Assembly: GCF_900109455.1 (NCBI RefSeq)
Contig: NZ_FOAG01000009.1
Span: 62,001 to 126,000 of the forward strand
DNA from: Roseovarius azorensis
GTDB lineage: Bacteria > Pseudomonadota > Alphaproteobacteria > Rhodobacterales > Rhodobacteraceae
Length of the DNA stretch: 64,000 nt
Direction: 5' to 3'
The notes beneath the pieces are model-generated. The model ran no database searches. It saw only the letters and a list, made by a program, of their open reading frames with translations, and was not told the DNA's origin. Of this stretch, positions 16,276 through 26,542 are shown one piece after another; within the stretch, counting starts at the first letter, position 1; each line of letters opens with the position of its first letter. The position numbers and the translations under genes were made by a program.

Positions 16276-17934
16276 ATGCCGCGTCATAGCTCCCCTCCCC
16301 ATCCCGCCGTGCAGGCGCATGCGATTGACCTGGGGCGTGGTGCGATCGGACGGCGCGAATTTCTTAGCCGTGCGACCGCCCTTGGTCTTAGCGCCGCCGC
16401 GGCCTATGCGCTTGGCGGGTTGGCGCGGCCCGCCACGGCCCAACCCGCGATTGCCCCGGGCGGCACGCTGCGCATCCAGCAAAGCGTCAAACCGCTCAAG
16501 GATCCGCGCAGCTACGACTGGAGCGAGTTGGGGAATCAGACCCGGGGATTTCTGGAATATCTTGTCGAATATCAGAATGATGGCACCTTTCGCGGGATGC
16601 TGCTGGAGGCGTGGGAGGTCAACACGGACGCCACCCGCTACGTGCTGCATGTCCGTCCCGGCGTGCGCTGGAACAACGGCGATGCGTTCGACGCCCGCGA
16701 TGTCGCGCACAACATCGCGCGCTGGTGTGACAGCAATGCGGTCGGCAATTCGATGGCCGGGCGTTTTGCCGGGTTGATCGACCCGGATACCGGGCAGGCG
16801 CGTGAGGGTGCGATCACGGTCGAGGATGATCTGACCGTGGCGCTGACGCTTTCGCACCCGGATATCGCAGTCATTGCCAACATGTCGGATTATCCGGCCG
16901 CCATCGTGCATCACAGCTACGACGGCGGCGACCCGTTCGCGCATGGCATCGGCACCGGCCCCTTTCGCCCGGTCAGCCTGAACGTCGGTGAGACCTGTAT
17001 CCTCGAACGGCACCCTGCACATGACTGGTGGGGCACTGCCCACTTCGGCGGACCATATCTCGACCGGATCGAGTTCGTCGACTACGGCACCAATCCGTCG
17101 AACTGGCTCGCCGCAGCCGATGACGGCGAGATCGACCTGCTCTATGAGACCGTCGGCGATTTCATTGACTCGATGGACGCAATCGGCTGGATATCCAGCC
17201 GCACCGAAACTGCGGCCACGATGGTTGTGCGCGCCTCGCAAAATGCGCGGATGGTGGGCACCAACCCCTATCCGAGCCGCACAGTGCGCCGCGCGCTGGC
17301 CTTGGCGGTGGATAATGAAATCTGCCTGGAACTGGGCTATGGCGGACATGGCACGGTTGCGGCCAATCACCACGTCAGCCCGATCCATCCCGCCTATGCC
17401 GATATCGGCCCGGCCCCCTATGATCCGGCACAGGCCCGCAGCGATATAGAGGCGGCGGGCCTCCTGGGATTCGTGCACGAGCTTGTGACCGTCGATGACG
17501 AATGGCAACGCCACACCGGCGATGCGGTTGCGGCGCAACTGCGCGATGCGGGACTGAGGGTGCGCCGCAGGATCCTGCCCGGTGCAACATTCTGGGCAAG
17601 CTGGCGGGATTTTCCCTTTTCGGCAACCCAGTGGAACCACCGCCCGCTGGATGTACAGGTGCTGGGCCTGGCCTATCGCTCGGGCGCCGCTTGGAACGAG
17701 AGCGGTTTTGCCAACGCAGAGTTTGACGCGCTGCTCGATGAGGCCAACCGCCTCGTGGATGCCGACACGCGACGCACGGTGATGGCGCGGTTGCAAACCA
17801 TCCTACGCGACGAGGGCGTGATCATCCAGCCCTATTGGCGCGCGCTCTACAATCACCACAACGGCCGTCTGGTGAATGCCGAAAAGCATCCCTCGAACGA
17901 GATTCACCTCTACCGGATCGGGTTTGCGGCCTGA
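16276..17934 (+). CDS. Tat-exported extracellular solute-binding protein, family 5 (peptide/nickel type)
   Basis: About 552 residues. It has a twin-arginine signal (GRREFLSRATALGLSAAAAY, then ARPATA cleavage). The mature SBP_bac_5 domain shows LLEAWEVNTDATRYVLHVRPGVRWNNGDAFDARDV (the last part W-N-N-G-D is the family signature), FGGPYLDRIEFVDY and a C-terminal RTVMARLQTILRDEGVIIQPYW. Such lipoprotein or periplasmic receptors deliver peptides, opines or similar solutes to an ABC transporter, but no permease or ATPase genes follow. ATG at 16276 is preferred to the TTG at 16258. Tat export implies folding before secretion. Confidence 0.88.
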   Translation: MPRHSSPPHPAVQAHAIDLGRGAIGRREFLSRATALGLSAAAAYALGGLARPATAQPAIAPGGTLRIQQSVKPLKDPRSYDWSELGNQTRGFLEYLVEYQNDGTFRGMLLEAWEVNTDATRYVLHVRPGVRWNNGDAFDARDVAHNIARWCDSNAVGNSMAGRFAGLIDPDTGQAREGAITVEDDLTVALTLSHPDIAVIANMSDYPAAIVHHSYDGGDPFAHGIGTGPFRPVSLNVGETCILERHPAHDWWGTAHFGGPYLDRIEFVDYGTNPSNWLAAADDGEIDLLYETVGDFIDSMDAIGWISSRTETAATMVVRASQNARMVGTNPYPSRTVRRALALAVDNEICLELGYGGHGTVAANHHVSPIHPAYADIGPAPYDPAQARSDIEAAGLLGFVHELVTVDDEWQRHTGDAVAAQLRDAGLRVRRRILPGATFWASWRDFPFSATQWNHRPLDVQVLGLAYRSGAAWNESGFANAEFDALLDEANRLVDADTRRTVMARLQTILRDEGVIIQPYWRALYNHHNGRLVNAEKHPSNEIHLYRIGFAA

Positions 17935-17938
17935 CGCC

Positions 17939-18529
17939 TCAGCTGCCCAGAATCACGCGCACGTAATTGCGGGTTTCCGCATAAGGGGGCACGCCACCGT
18001 GCTTTTCAACCGCGCCCGGTCCGGCATTATACGCCGCCAGCGCCAGCCGCCACGAGCCGAAGGTGCGGTATTGCTCGGCCAGATAGCGCGCACCGCCTTC
18101 CAGATTCTGCCGCGGATCGTGCGGGTTGACGCCAAGCGTCCGCGCGGTCTGCGGCATGAGCTGCGCCAGACCGATCGCCCCCTTGTGCGAAAGCGCATCG
18201 GCACGCCAGCCCGATTCCTGCTGCACGAGGCGCAAGAACAGATCCTCAGGGATGCTGTAACGCCGCGCCGCCTGTTTCGCCATGTCGAGATAAGGTCCGC
18301 GATAGACGCCGCGGAACGCGGGCGACAGATCGTCCCACATGGTCGGCGTCCTGAACGTCTGCGGTTGCAGACGCACGGAATTGTTGTATTGCTGACGCGC
18401 GCGGTTATCCAGAACGCTGGTCTGGGACTTGAACACGCTGACCCGACTCTTGCTTGACAGCACGTCCGCTGCGGCCACGCCAGACGACATCAGCCCCACA
18501 GCCACAATCGCACATGCGATCCTGCCCAT
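17939..18529 (-). CDS. Lytic murein transglycosylase (SLT/Slt35-like domain)
   Basis: 196 residues: signal peptide (1-22), a linker, then a goose-lysozyme-like SLT domain. Catalytic Glu105 lies in [10 protein letters not shown]; the [16 protein letters not shown] and [29 protein letters not shown] blocks are diagnostic. It cuts peptidoglycan glycan strands to form 1,6-anhydro ends in the periplasm. The ATG at 18529 is chosen because it begins the signal peptide; the frame continues upstream without that logic. Convergent with the solute-binding protein (4 bp) and divergent from ssb. Confidence 0.92.
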   Translation of the reverse strand: MGRIACAIVAVGLMSSGVAAADVLSSKSRVSVFKSQTSVLDNRARQQYNNSVRLQPQTFRTPTMWDDLSPAFRGVYRGPYLDMAKQAARRYSIPEDLFLRLVQQESGWRADALSHKGAIGLAQLMPQTARTLGVNPHDPRQNLEGGARYLAEQYRTFGSWRLALAAYNAGPGAVEKHGGVPPYAETRNYVRVILGS

Positions 18530-18721
18530 CCCTACATTGCCCCCGTACCCCGGTTTTGCGAAACTATACGGATTTTGCCCGCAATTTCGAGCCTTTCTTT
18601 GCCAGCCCGGAACCGATTCGCAAGTTCCCGCGCATTTAAGGCACATTTTAATCTTTCCTTCACGCCGATGCGGTGGTGTAAACGTCGGAACGATAACCAT
18701 GCACGATCAAAGGAGGGCGCG

Positions 18722-19204
18722 ATGGCCGGCTCTGTGAACAAGGTAATTCTCATCGGAAATCTGGGCCGCGATCCCGAAGTGCGCACCTTTCAGAATGGCG
18801 GCAAGGTCTGCAACCTGCGCATCGCCACCTCCGAGACATGGAAGGACAAGGCCACCGGCGAACGCCGCGAGCGCACCGAATGGCACACGGTCGCGATCTT
18901 TTCCGAGGGGCTGGTGCGGGTCGCCGAGCAATATCTGCGCAAAGGGTCCAAGGTCTATCTCGAGGGCAAGCTGCAAACCCGCAAATGGCAGGATCAGTCG
19001 GGCCAGGACCGCTATTCGACCGAGATCGTGCTGCAGGGGTTTGACGCCTCCCTCGTGATGCTCGATGGCCGCGGCGAAGGCGGCGGCGGTGGCGGTGGCA
19101 ACTATGGCAGCGGTCAGGACAGCGGTTATGGCGGCGGCGATTACGGCGGCGATCAGGGCGGTAGCCGCCCCTCGCGCGACATGGATGACGAAATCCCGTT
19201 CTGA
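18722..19204 (+). CDS. ssb: Single-stranded DNA-binding protein
   Basis: 160 residues with an OB fold (1-110: [57 protein letters not shown]). A flexible Gly-rich linker follows, then the acidic tip DMDDEIPF that recruits replication and repair enzymes. It coats single-stranded DNA in replication, repair and recombination. The ATG at 18722 follows AAAGGAGG, a near-perfect ribosome-binding site. No canonical LexA box is seen upstream. Confidence 0.96.
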   Translation: MAGSVNKVILIGNLGRDPEVRTFQNGGKVCNLRIATSETWKDKATGERRERTEWHTVAIFSEGLVRVAEQYLRKGSKVYLEGKLQTRKWQDQSGQDRYSTEIVLQGFDASLVMLDGRGEGGGGGGGNYGSGQDSGYGGGDYGGDQGGSRPSRDMDDEIPF

Positions 19205-19214
19205 TCCGCTCTCG

Positions 19215-19235
19215 CCCGCAGGCCCGGCCTGCGGG
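19215..19235 (+). terminator. Hairpin after ssb
   Basis: CCCGCAGGC and GCCTGCGGG form a 9-bp stem with a CCG loop, 10 bp after the ssb stop. It is followed by ATGCATGTTTC, so the T-run is weak. Termination is plausible but may be incomplete. Confidence 0.55.
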
Positions 19236-19356
19236 ATGCATGTTTCAAAACCGACACAACCGCACGGCATGATGGCGCCTGCGCGATGCTTTGCCTCTGG
19301 TCATTCGGCGCTGCGGCGTATAGGGCGCAGGCGAACATCATCAGGACAAAGCCTCT

Positions 19357-21177
19357 ATGGATCTGCGTAATATCGCCATCATCGCCCATGTTGACCACGG
19401 CAAGACCACGCTTGTCGACGAATTGCTGAAACAATCCGGGGCCTTCCGCGCCAATCAGGCGGTGGACGAACGCGCCATGGACAGCAATGACCTGGAGCGC
19501 GAGCGCGGCATCACCATCTTTGCCAAACCCACCAGTGTCCTCTACAAGACCACGCGCATCAATATCGTCGACACCCCCGGCCACGCCGATTTCGGCGGCG
19601 AGGTGGAACGGATCCTCAGCATGGTCGATGGTGTCGTCTTGCTGGTCGATGCCGCCGAAGGCCCGATGCCGCAGACCAAATTCGTCACCTCCAAGGCCCT
19701 GCGCCTCGGGCTGCGCCCCATCGTGGTGCTCAACAAGGTCGACAAGCCCGACGCCGAACCCGACCGCGCACTCAACGAATGTTTCGACCTCTTCGCCAAT
19801 CTCGACGCCAATGACGATCAGCTCGATTTCCCGCATATGTATGCCTCGGGCCGCTCCGGCTGGGCCGATCACGAACTGGACGGCCCACGCAAGGATCTCT
19901 CGGCGCTTTTCGAACTCATCATCCGCCACGTGCCTGCGCCGCGACAGATCGCCCGCCAGAACGAGGATTTCCGCATGCTCGCGACCACCTTGGGGGCCGA
20001 CCCCTTTGTCGGTCGGCTGCTGACCGGGCGGGTCGAATCGGGCCGCCTCAAGGTCGGCCAGACCGTGCAGGCGCTCAGCCGCATCGGCCAGAAGATCGAA
20101 CAGTTCCGCGTCACGCGCATCCAGGCCTTTCGCGGGCTGGCCAGCCAGGACATCGACGAGGCCCTCGCCGGCGATATCGTCAGCCTTGCCGGCATGACCA
20201 AGGCGACCGTGGCCGACACGATCTGCGCCCTCGCGGTCGAGGAACCGCTCGAGGCGCAACCGATTGATCCGCCCACCATCACCGTGACCTTCGGCATCAA
20301 TGACAGCCCGCTCGCCGGCCGCGACGGCAAGAAGGTGCAAAGCCGCGTCATTCGCGAACGCCTGATGAAAGAGGCTGAATCGAACGTCGCCATCAAGGTC
20401 AGCGACACCCCCGGCGGCGAGGCATTCGAGGTGGCGGGGCGCGGCGAATTGCAGATGGGCGTGCTGATCGAGAACATGCGCCGCGAAGGGTTCGAACTCA
20501 GCATCTCGCGCCCGCAGGTTCTGATGCGCGAAGGCCCGGACGGCGAGCGGCTGGAACCGATCGAAGAGGTGACGATCGACGTCGATGACGAATACTCGGG
20601 CGCCGTGATCGAAAAGATCACCGGCCCGCGCAAGGGCGATCTGGCAGAGATGCGCCCCGCAGGTGCCGGCAAGACGCGGATCATCGCGCATGTGCCGTCG
20701 CGCGGCCTGATCGGCTATCACGGCGAGTTTCTCACCGACACCCGTGGCACCGGTGTCCTCAACCGCGTCTTTCACAAATGGGCGCCGCATCGCGGCCCAA
20801 TTCCGGGGCGGCGCGCGGGCGTTCTCATCTCGATGGAAAACGGCGAGGCCGTGGCCTATGCGCTATGGAACCTCGAGGAACGCGGGCGCATGTTCATCGG
20901 CGCACAGGCCAAGGTCTACACCGGCATGATCATCGGCGAACACAGCCGCGACAACGATCTCGAGGTCAACCCGCTCAAGGGCAAGAAACTGACCAACGTG
21001 CGCGCCTCGGGCACCGACGAGGCCGTGCGCCTCACGACGCCCATCACCATGAGCCTTGAAGAGGCCATCGCCTATATCGACGACGACGAACTCGTCGAGG
21101 TGACGCCCAACGCGATCCGCCTGCGCAAACGCTATCTCGACCCGCACGAACGCAAGCGGATGTCGAAACAGGGCTGA
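19357..21177 (+). CDS. typA: Translational GTPase TypA/BipA
   Basis: 606 residues, full length. The GTPase domain shows G1 AHVDHGKTT (10-18), the G2 region RERGITI, G3 DTPGHADF and G4 NKVDK. EF-Tu-like domain 2, two EF-G-like domains and the BipA-specific C-terminal domain follow ([34 protein letters not shown]). It binds ribosomes and assists 50S assembly and translation under stress or cold. An ATG at 19357 starts just at the G domain. The gene stands alone between ssb and the convergent DUF1330 pair. Confidence 0.96.
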   Translation: MDLRNIAIIAHVDHGKTTLVDELLKQSGAFRANQAVDERAMDSNDLERERGITIFAKPTSVLYKTTRINIVDTPGHADFGGEVERILSMVDGVVLLVDAAEGPMPQTKFVTSKALRLGLRPIVVLNKVDKPDAEPDRALNECFDLFANLDANDDQLDFPHMYASGRSGWADHELDGPRKDLSALFELIIRHVPAPRQIARQNEDFRMLATTLGADPFVGRLLTGRVESGRLKVGQTVQALSRIGQKIEQFRVTRIQAFRGLASQDIDEALAGDIVSLAGMTKATVADTICALAVEEPLEAQPIDPPTITVTFGINDSPLAGRDGKKVQSRVIRERLMKEAESNVAIKVSDTPGGEAFEVAGRGELQMGVLIENMRREGFELSISRPQVLMREGPDGERLEPIEEVTIDVDDEYSGAVIEKITGPRKGDLAEMRPAGAGKTRIIAHVPSRGLIGYHGEFLTDTRGTGVLNRVFHKWAPHRGPIPGRRAGVLISMENGEAVAYALWNLEERGRMFIGAQAKVYTGMIIGEHSRDNDLEVNPLKGKKLTNVRASGTDEAVRLTTPITMSLEEAIAYIDDDELVEVTPNAIRLRKRYLDPHERKRMSKQG

Positions 21178-21189
21178 CGCCGCATCCGG

Positions 21190-21477
21190 CTATTCGGTGG
21201 TTTCGACGATCAGCAACTCGCGTTCGGACGCACCGCGCGCATGTTCGAGCGCGGCCTGATATTCGACGCTGTGATAACAGGCCTCCGCCGCCTCGACAGA
21301 CGGAAACCGCGCCACCACATTGCGCGGACGCTCCTTGCCCTCAAGCTGCACATAACGCCCGCCGCGCGCGATGAACGCACCGCCATGCTTGGCGATGGCA
21401 GGCCCGGCAAGGGCGGCATACTTGCCATAGGCCACATCGTCGGTGACGGTCACATGGGCGATCCAGAGTGCGGGCAT
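21190..21477 (-). CDS. DUF1330 domain-containing protein (downstream copy)
   Basis: 95 residues with a ferredoxin-like, ABM-type fold: WIAHVTVTDDVAYGKYAALA at the start, HGGAFIARGGRYVQLEG in the middle and NVVARFPSVEAAEACYHSVEYQAAL at the end. These are the conserved DUF1330 blocks. Function is unknown. It lies 19 bp downstream of a second DUF1330 gene with about one third recognisable identity, so the pair arose by an old duplication. Confidence 0.85.
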   Translation of the reverse strand: MPALWIAHVTVTDDVAYGKYAALAGPAIAKHGGAFIARGGRYVQLEGKERPRNVVARFPSVEAAEACYHSVEYQAALEHARGASERELLIVETTE

Positions 21478-21496
21478 TATCAGTCTCTCCTGTCTT

Positions 21497-21781
21497 TCAG
21501 ATACCGTCGACCACGACGATATCACGGCTGCTGCTGCTCAGGGCGATGGGCAGGATGCGGCGGTATTCCTCCGAATGATACCAGGCCAGCGCCGTGTCCC
21601 GGTCGGGGAATTCGATGATCACATGCCGGTCCGGGCTGTTGCCCTCAAGCGCGGTCTGCGCGCCGCCCTTGACCAGAAAACGCCCGCCGAACTTCTCGGC
21701 AAGGGCTACGGTCTGACTGGCATAGGTCAGATAGTCCTCAGGCTCGGTCACCGTGATCCGGGCAATGATATAGGCGCTCAT
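21497..21781 (-). CDS. DUF1330 domain-containing protein (upstream copy)
   Basis: 94 residues with the same fold as its neighbour: YIIARITVTEPEDYLTYASQ, FGGRFLVKGGAQTALEG, HVIIEFPDRDTALAWYHSEE. It starts 9 bp after the alaS stop on the same strand, so alaS and both DUF1330 genes are likely one transcript. No catalytic residues are obvious; other small proteins of this fold bind or oxidise small ligands. Confidence 0.86.
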   Translation of the reverse strand: MSAYIIARITVTEPEDYLTYASQTVALAEKFGGRFLVKGGAQTALEGNSPDRHVIIEFPDRDTALAWYHSEEYRRILPIALSSSSRDIVVVDGI

Positions 21782-21790
21782 TCATCCTCC

Positions 21791-24469
21791 TCAGGCGGTC
21801 ACGACCCCCTCGATCACCTTTGTTCCCGCCGCGATCGCCGCCTCTGCCCCGGTCATGTCGCTGCCCCCGCCCTGCGCCATGTCCGGGCGGCCACCGCCGC
21901 CCTTGCCGCCCAGGGGCACGACCGCCGCACGCAGCAGATCCACCGCCGAGAGCCGCGGGATCAGATCATCGGTGACCCCTGCCGCCACAGCCACCTTGCC
22001 GCCCGTATCGGCAATAAGCAAGACGGCACCAGAACCAAGCCGCGCCTTCATCTCGTCGATCAGCGGCGGCAGATCCCGACCCTGCACGCCAGAGAGCACC
22101 TGCGCGATGAACTTGACCCCGCCCACATCGCGCGTCTCGATACCCCCGCCCTGCCCGGCGCCACCCGCCATCGCCAGCTCACGGCGCAGCTGCACCACCT
22201 CGTTTGCCAGCGCCCGGCGCTCTTCCATCAGCGACCTGACTCGCTCCGGCACATCCTCGGGCTTCGCCTTCAGTTCGGATGCCACTTGTCCCAGCCGCGC
22301 CGCGTGACCATCGAGATAGTCGAACGCCGCCGCCCCGGTCAGCGCCTCGATGCGCCGGACACCCGCACTTGATGCGCTGTCGCCAAGCGCCACGAATACA
22401 CCGATATCGCCCGTGCGCCGCACATGCGTGCCGCCGCACAGCTCGATCGAATAGGTCCGCCCGTCGGTGCCCTTGCCCGATCCCTCATCGATCCCCATCG
22501 ACACGACGCGCACCTCGTCCCCGTATTTCTCGCCGAACAGCGCCTGCGCACCCAGGGCGCGCGCATCGTCGGGTGTCATGATCCGCGTCTCGACCGGCGC
22601 ATTCTGACGGATATAGGCGTTGACCTCGCGTTCCACCCGCGCCAGTTCCGCCTCGCTCAGCGCCTTGGCATGGCTGAAATCGAACCGCAGCCGGTCCTCT
22701 GCATTGAGCGAGCCGCGCTGCGCCACGTGATCTCCAAGCGCCTTGCGCAGCGCCTCGTGCAACAGATGCGTGGCAGAGTGGTTGGCCCGGATCGCACTGC
22801 GGCGGGCGTGCCTGACCTCCAGCCGGACACTCATCCCGACCGTGAGCCGCCCGCCATCCGGCGTGAACTGATGACCGAAAAGACCCCCAGGAAACTTCTT
22901 CGTATCATAGATGAAACCGGCGACATCCTTTCCGACCAGATCGCCCTGGTCTCCCACCTGACCGCCGGATTCCGCATAAAACGGCGTCTGATTGAAAATC
23001 ACCCAACCTTCGCACCCCTCCGCAAGCGCATCGACCCGCTTGCCATCGGACACGATGGCCAGAACCTGCGCCTCGGAAACCTCTGTGTCATAGCCGAGGA
23101 AATCGGTCGCGCTGACCTCTTCGGCAATATCGAACCACACCGCCTGATCCACGGCCTCGCCCGACCCGGCCCAGGCGGCGCGGGCCTTGGCCTTCTGTTC
23201 GGCCATGGCCGCGTCAAAGCCGCCCGTATCAACCTCGCGCCCCTTCTCGCGCAGCGCATCCTGCGTGAGATCGAGCGGAAACCCATAGGTGTCATAAAGC
23301 CTGAACGCCGTCTCGCCCGGCAGCGCCGCCCCCTCGGGCAGCCCGGTCAATTCGTCATCCAGCAGGCGCAGGCCCCGCTCCAGCGTCTGCTTGAACCGGG
23401 TTTCTTCCAGCCGCAGCGTCTCTTCGATCAGCGGCTGCGCCCGTCCCAGTTCCGGGAACGCCTGCCCCATCTGCGCCACCAGCGCAGGCACCAGCCGATG
23501 CATCACCGGATCCTTCGCCCCCAGCATATGCGCGTGCCGCATCGCCCGGCGCATGATCCGGCGCAGCACATAGCCACGCCCCTCGTTGCTGGGCATCACC
23601 CCATCGGCAATCAGGAACGAGGTCGAGCGCAGATGATCGGCAATCACCCGGTGATGCACCCGCCCCGGCCCGTCCGGATCGGCGCTGGTGGCATGCGCGC
23701 TCGCCTCGATCAGCGCGCGCATCAGATCGGTGTCGTAATTGTCATGCTTGCCCTGCAACAGCGCCCCGATCCGCTCCAGCCCCATGCCGGTGTCGATCGA
23801 CTGCATGTCGAGCGCGCGCATCGTGCCATCCTCGAACCGTTCGTTCTGCATGAAGACGAGGTTCCAGATCTCGATGAACCGGTCGCCATCCTCTTCGGCG
23901 CTGCCCGGAGGGCCGCCCCATATCTCCGGCCCGTGGTCATAGAAAATCTCGGTGCAGGGACCGCAGGGGCCGGTCGGGCCCATAGACCAGAAATTGTCGT
24001 CGCTGGCGATGCGGATGATCCGGTCATCGCTGAGGCCCGCGTATTTCTTCCAGATCGCCGCCGCCTCGTCGTCGGTGTGATAGACCGTGACCAGCAGCCT
24101 CGATTTGTCGATGCCGAAATCGCGGGTCAGCAGATCCCAGGCATAGGGAATCGCCTGTTCCTTGAAATAGTCGCCAAAGCTGAAATTCCCCAGCATCTCG
24201 AAAAACGTGTGATGCCGCGCGGTATAGCCCACATTGTCCAGATCGTTGTGCTTGCCGCCCGCCCGCACGCATTTCTGGCTGGTGGTGGCGCGGGAATAGT
24301 CGCGGTGCTCGACGCCGGTAAAACAGTTCTTGAACTGCACCATGCCGGAATTGGTGAACATCAGCGTCGGATCGTTGCGCGGCACCAGGGGCGAACTGTC
24401 TACGACGCAGTGATCGTTGCGTTCGAAAAAGCTCAGAAAGGTTGAACGGATGTCATTCAGCGTGGGCAT
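21791..24469 (-). CDS. alaS: Alanyl-tRNA synthetase
   Basis: 892 residues, full length. The class II catalytic core is at the N-terminus ([54 protein letters not shown]). The editing domain has the zinc motif [13 protein letters not shown] and the later C-G-G-T-H ([15 protein letters not shown]), and the C-terminal C-Ala region ends in a Gly-rich [15 protein letters not shown]. It charges tRNA-Ala and removes mischarged Ser and Gly. Expressed divergently from nothing: recA lies upstream on the same strand with its own terminator between. Confidence 0.97.
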   Translation of the reverse strand: MPTLNDIRSTFLSFFERNDHCVVDSSPLVPRNDPTLMFTNSGMVQFKNCFTGVEHRDYSRATTSQKCVRAGGKHNDLDNVGYTARHHTFFEMLGNFSFGDYFKEQAIPYAWDLLTRDFGIDKSRLLVTVYHTDDEAAAIWKKYAGLSDDRIIRIASDDNFWSMGPTGPCGPCTEIFYDHGPEIWGGPPGSAEEDGDRFIEIWNLVFMQNERFEDGTMRALDMQSIDTGMGLERIGALLQGKHDNYDTDLMRALIEASAHATSADPDGPGRVHHRVIADHLRSTSFLIADGVMPSNEGRGYVLRRIMRRAMRHAHMLGAKDPVMHRLVPALVAQMGQAFPELGRAQPLIEETLRLEETRFKQTLERGLRLLDDELTGLPEGAALPGETAFRLYDTYGFPLDLTQDALREKGREVDTGGFDAAMAEQKAKARAAWAGSGEAVDQAVWFDIAEEVSATDFLGYDTEVSEAQVLAIVSDGKRVDALAEGCEGWVIFNQTPFYAESGGQVGDQGDLVGKDVAGFIYDTKKFPGGLFGHQFTPDGGRLTVGMSVRLEVRHARRSAIRANHSATHLLHEALRKALGDHVAQRGSLNAEDRLRFDFSHAKALSEAELARVEREVNAYIRQNAPVETRIMTPDDARALGAQALFGEKYGDEVRVVSMGIDEGSGKGTDGRTYSIELCGGTHVRRTGDIGVFVALGDSASSAGVRRIEALTGAAAFDYLDGHAARLGQVASELKAKPEDVPERVRSLMEERRALANEVVQLRRELAMAGGAGQGGGIETRDVGGVKFIAQVLSGVQGRDLPPLIDEMKARLGSGAVLLIADTGGKVAVAAGVTDDLIPRLSAVDLLRAAVVPLGGKGGGGRPDMAQGGGSDMTGAEAAIAAGTKVIEGVVTA

Positions 24470-24544
24470 GGGCGTCTCTTTCCAGGGCGTGATGTCTGGC
24501 CTGCGTTGTGCTGATTTAGCTGCGCCGTTCCCTCATGTCCACCG

Positions 24545-24575
24545 CAAGAAAATGGCCCGGCACGGCGACCGGGCC
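24545..24575 (-). terminator. Rho-independent terminator of recA
   Basis: On the minus strand GGCCCGG and CCGGGCC form a 7-bp GC stem (24554-24560 with 24569-24575, 8-base loop), followed by ATTTTCTT. It lies 23 bp after the recA stop and separates recA from alaS. Confidence 0.75.
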
Positions 24576-24598
24576 GCACTCACAAGGCACGCCGACGC

Positions 24599-25681
24599 TC
24601 ACGCCTCCAGTATGTTGCCCTCTTCCGGCGCATCCGGGTCGCCGTGCATGTCAAAATCCAGCCCGTGCGAGGCCCGAATCTTGTCCTCGATCTCCAGCGC
24701 GATGCGGGCGTTTTCCCGCAGGAAGGTCTTGGCGTTTTCGCGGCCCTGCCCGATGCGTTCGTCGCCATAGCTGAACCAGCTGCCGGATTTCTCGACCACG
24801 CCCGCCTTGACGCCCAGATCCAGCAGTTCGCCCATCTTGGATATGCCTTCGCCGTACATGATGTCGAATTCCACCGCCTTGAACGGCGGGGCCACCTTGT
24901 TCTTGACCACCTTGACGCGGGTGGCGTTGCCCACCACCTCGTCACGGTCCTTGATCGAGCCGATGCGCCGGATATCGAGCCGCACGGAACTGTAGAACTT
25001 GAGAGCGTTGCCGCCCGTCGTGGTTTCCGGGTTGCCGAACATGACGCCGATCTTCATCCGGATCTGGTTGATGAAGATGACCGTGCAATTGGTGCGGCTG
25101 ATCGAGCCGGTGAGCTTGCGCATCGCCTTGCTCATCAGGCGGGCATGAACGCCCACGCTGCTGTCGCCCATCTCGCCTTCAATCTCGGATTTCGGCGTGA
25201 GGGCGGCCACCGAATCGACCACGATCATGCTGACCGCGCCCGAGCGCACCAGGGTGTCGACAATCTCCAGCGCCTGTTCACCGTTGTCGGGCTGCGAAAT
25301 CAGCAGCTCGTCCAGGTCAACCCCGAGCTTGCGCGCATAGACCGGGTCGAGCGCGTGTTCGGCATCTACAAAGGCGCAGACGCCACCCTTTTTCTGTTCC
25401 TCGGCCACGCAATGCAGCGTCAGCGTGGTCTTGCCCGAGCTTTCGGGCCCGTAAATCTCGACGATGCGACCCTTGGGGATCCCGCCGATACCCAGCGCGA
25501 TATCAAGCCCAAGCGATCCGGTCGAGGTTGCCTCGATGTCCTTGACGGGGTTGTCGCCCCCCATCCTCATCACCGACCCCTTGCCGAACTGCCGCTCGAT
25601 CTGCGCCAGGGCGCTGTCCAGCGCCTTCTGCTTGTCTGCGTTTCGCTTGTTGTCCATTGAGAGAAGATCTGCCGTTGCCAT
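24599..25681 (-). CDS. recA: Recombinase RecA
   Basis: 360 residues. Walker [10 protein letters not shown], the [15 protein letters not shown] strand, Walker [13 protein letters not shown], the L2 loop [20 protein letters not shown] and the C-terminal acidic tail are all present. It forms filaments on single-stranded DNA, pairs homologous strands and triggers LexA self-cleavage. The start at 25681 gives [17 protein letters not shown]; an internal ATG eight codons later is also possible. The promoter region carries LexA boxes, consistent with SOS control. Confidence 0.97.
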   Translation of the reverse strand: MATADLLSMDNKRNADKQKALDSALAQIERQFGKGSVMRMGGDNPVKDIEATSTGSLGLDIALGIGGIPKGRIVEIYGPESSGKTTLTLHCVAEEQKKGGVCAFVDAEHALDPVYARKLGVDLDELLISQPDNGEQALEIVDTLVRSGAVSMIVVDSVAALTPKSEIEGEMGDSSVGVHARLMSKAMRKLTGSISRTNCTVIFINQIRMKIGVMFGNPETTTGGNALKFYSSVRLDIRRIGSIKDRDEVVGNATRVKVVKNKVAPPFKAVEFDIMYGEGISKMGELLDLGVKAGVVEKSGSWFSYGDERIGQGRENAKTFLRENARIALEIEDKIRASHGLDFDMHGDPDAPEEGNILEA

Positions 25682-25732
25682 TTGTCCGGTCCCTTATTCC
25701 ACACCCTGCCTGGGGCGGCAATGATTGCCTGT

Positions 25733-25747
25733 GTTCGCCTCTTGTTC
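25733..25747. promoter_or_regulatory. LexA (SOS) box of recA
   Basis: GTTCGCCTCTTGTTC is an exact match to the alphaproteobacterial LexA consensus GTTC-N7-GTTC. It lies 52-66 bp before the recA start, just downstream of the predicted -10, so bound LexA would block the start of transcription. Confidence 0.92.
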
Positions 25748-25752
25748 CACCC

Positions 25753-25781
25753 CTTATGCGGACAAAAAGAGAACATTTCAA
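25753..25781 (-). promoter_or_regulatory. recA promoter with a second, degenerate LexA box in its spacer
   Basis: Minus strand TTGAAA (25776-25781), 17-bp spacer, CATAAG (25753-25758). Within the spacer, 25760-25774 reads GTTC-N7-GTCC on the minus strand, one base off the LexA consensus. The near-perfect box at 25733-25747 lies just downstream. Confidence 0.7.
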
Positions 25782-25874
25782 GAAGTTTGTTGGTGATTCC
25801 ACTTTTGTCTGAAACGGTTAAAAAGTAGTTTAGATTTGAATTTGACTGGACGACGCAACCATGAAGAGCGGGAA

Positions 25875-26525
25875 ATGCTAGTTTTTTCAGAGGCAAGGCT
25901 GGTTTTTCTTGCAGTACCAAAAACCGGCAGCACGGCATTCGAGACAGCCCTGGCGCCGTTGGCCGCAATGTCCGTCACGGCGCCGCCAGAACTCAAACAT
26001 GCTCCGGTATTCCGCTACAATCGGTTCTTTCGTCCGATGATCGAACGGTTCGTCGCGCCCGATATGGATATCTTGGCCGTCATGCGCGAACCGATAGGCT
26101 GGCTGGGCAGCTGGTATCGTTACCGCCAGCGCCCCGCCGCCGCCGGTCAGCCCACCAGCACCCACGGGATGAGCTTCGACGATTTCGTCAGCGCCTATTG
26201 CTCGGGCAATCAACCCGCTTTTGCCAGGGTCGGCTCGCAGGCGAAATTCCTCGAACCGCAGCGCAATGGCACCCGCGTTACCCATCTCTTTCGCTACGAG
26301 GATCAGCCGGGCCTCATCGCCTTTCTCGAGGCCCGGCTGAACACGCGCCTCGAACCGGCATCGCTCAATCGCTCCCCCGATCGCCCGACGCCCCTGAGCG
26401 CGGCGACCGAGGCCCGGCTCAGGCGCAAATTCGCGGATGATTTCACGCTCTGGCAGGGAATTGGCGCGAACGGGTCATACCACGCCCTCGCCGCCCGACC
26501 TGCCCCGGAACCCAGGGCGGGCTGA
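25875..26525 (+). CDS. Sulfotransferase-like P-loop protein
   Basis: 216 residues. The N-terminus ARLVFLAVPKTGSTAFETAL is the PAPS-binding 5'-phosphosulfate loop (P-K-T-G-S-T) of sulfotransferases. ILAVMREPIGWLGSWYRYRQ matches the 3'-phosphate strand with its Arg. Such proteins are often mislabelled gamma-glutamyl kinase in related genomes. The acceptor is unknown; carbohydrate or lipid sulfation is typical. The ATG at 25875 is chosen since it precedes the first strand. The gene is divergent from recA, so its promoter shares the SOS region, but SOS control of it is not shown. Confidence 0.78.
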   Translation: MLVFSEARLVFLAVPKTGSTAFETALAPLAAMSVTAPPELKHAPVFRYNRFFRPMIERFVAPDMDILAVMREPIGWLGSWYRYRQRPAAAGQPTSTHGMSFDDFVSAYCSGNQPAFARVGSQAKFLEPQRNGTRVTHLFRYEDQPGLIAFLEARLNTRLEPASLNRSPDRPTPLSAATEARLRRKFADDFTLWQGIGANGSYHALAARPAPEPRAG

Positions 26526-26542
26526 GACATCCGCCGCAGATT

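Noticed and set aside
18636..18651. TTAA-N8-TTAA near ssb and the transglycosylase gene
   Set aside because: Spacing is eight, not seven, so it does not match a CtrA box.
19153..20790. 545-residue open frame opposite typA
   Set aside because: Antisense shadow of a strongly conserved gene; no ribosome-binding site or family match.
22424..24445. 673-residue open frame opposite alaS
   Set aside because: Antisense of alaS; no recognisable domain.
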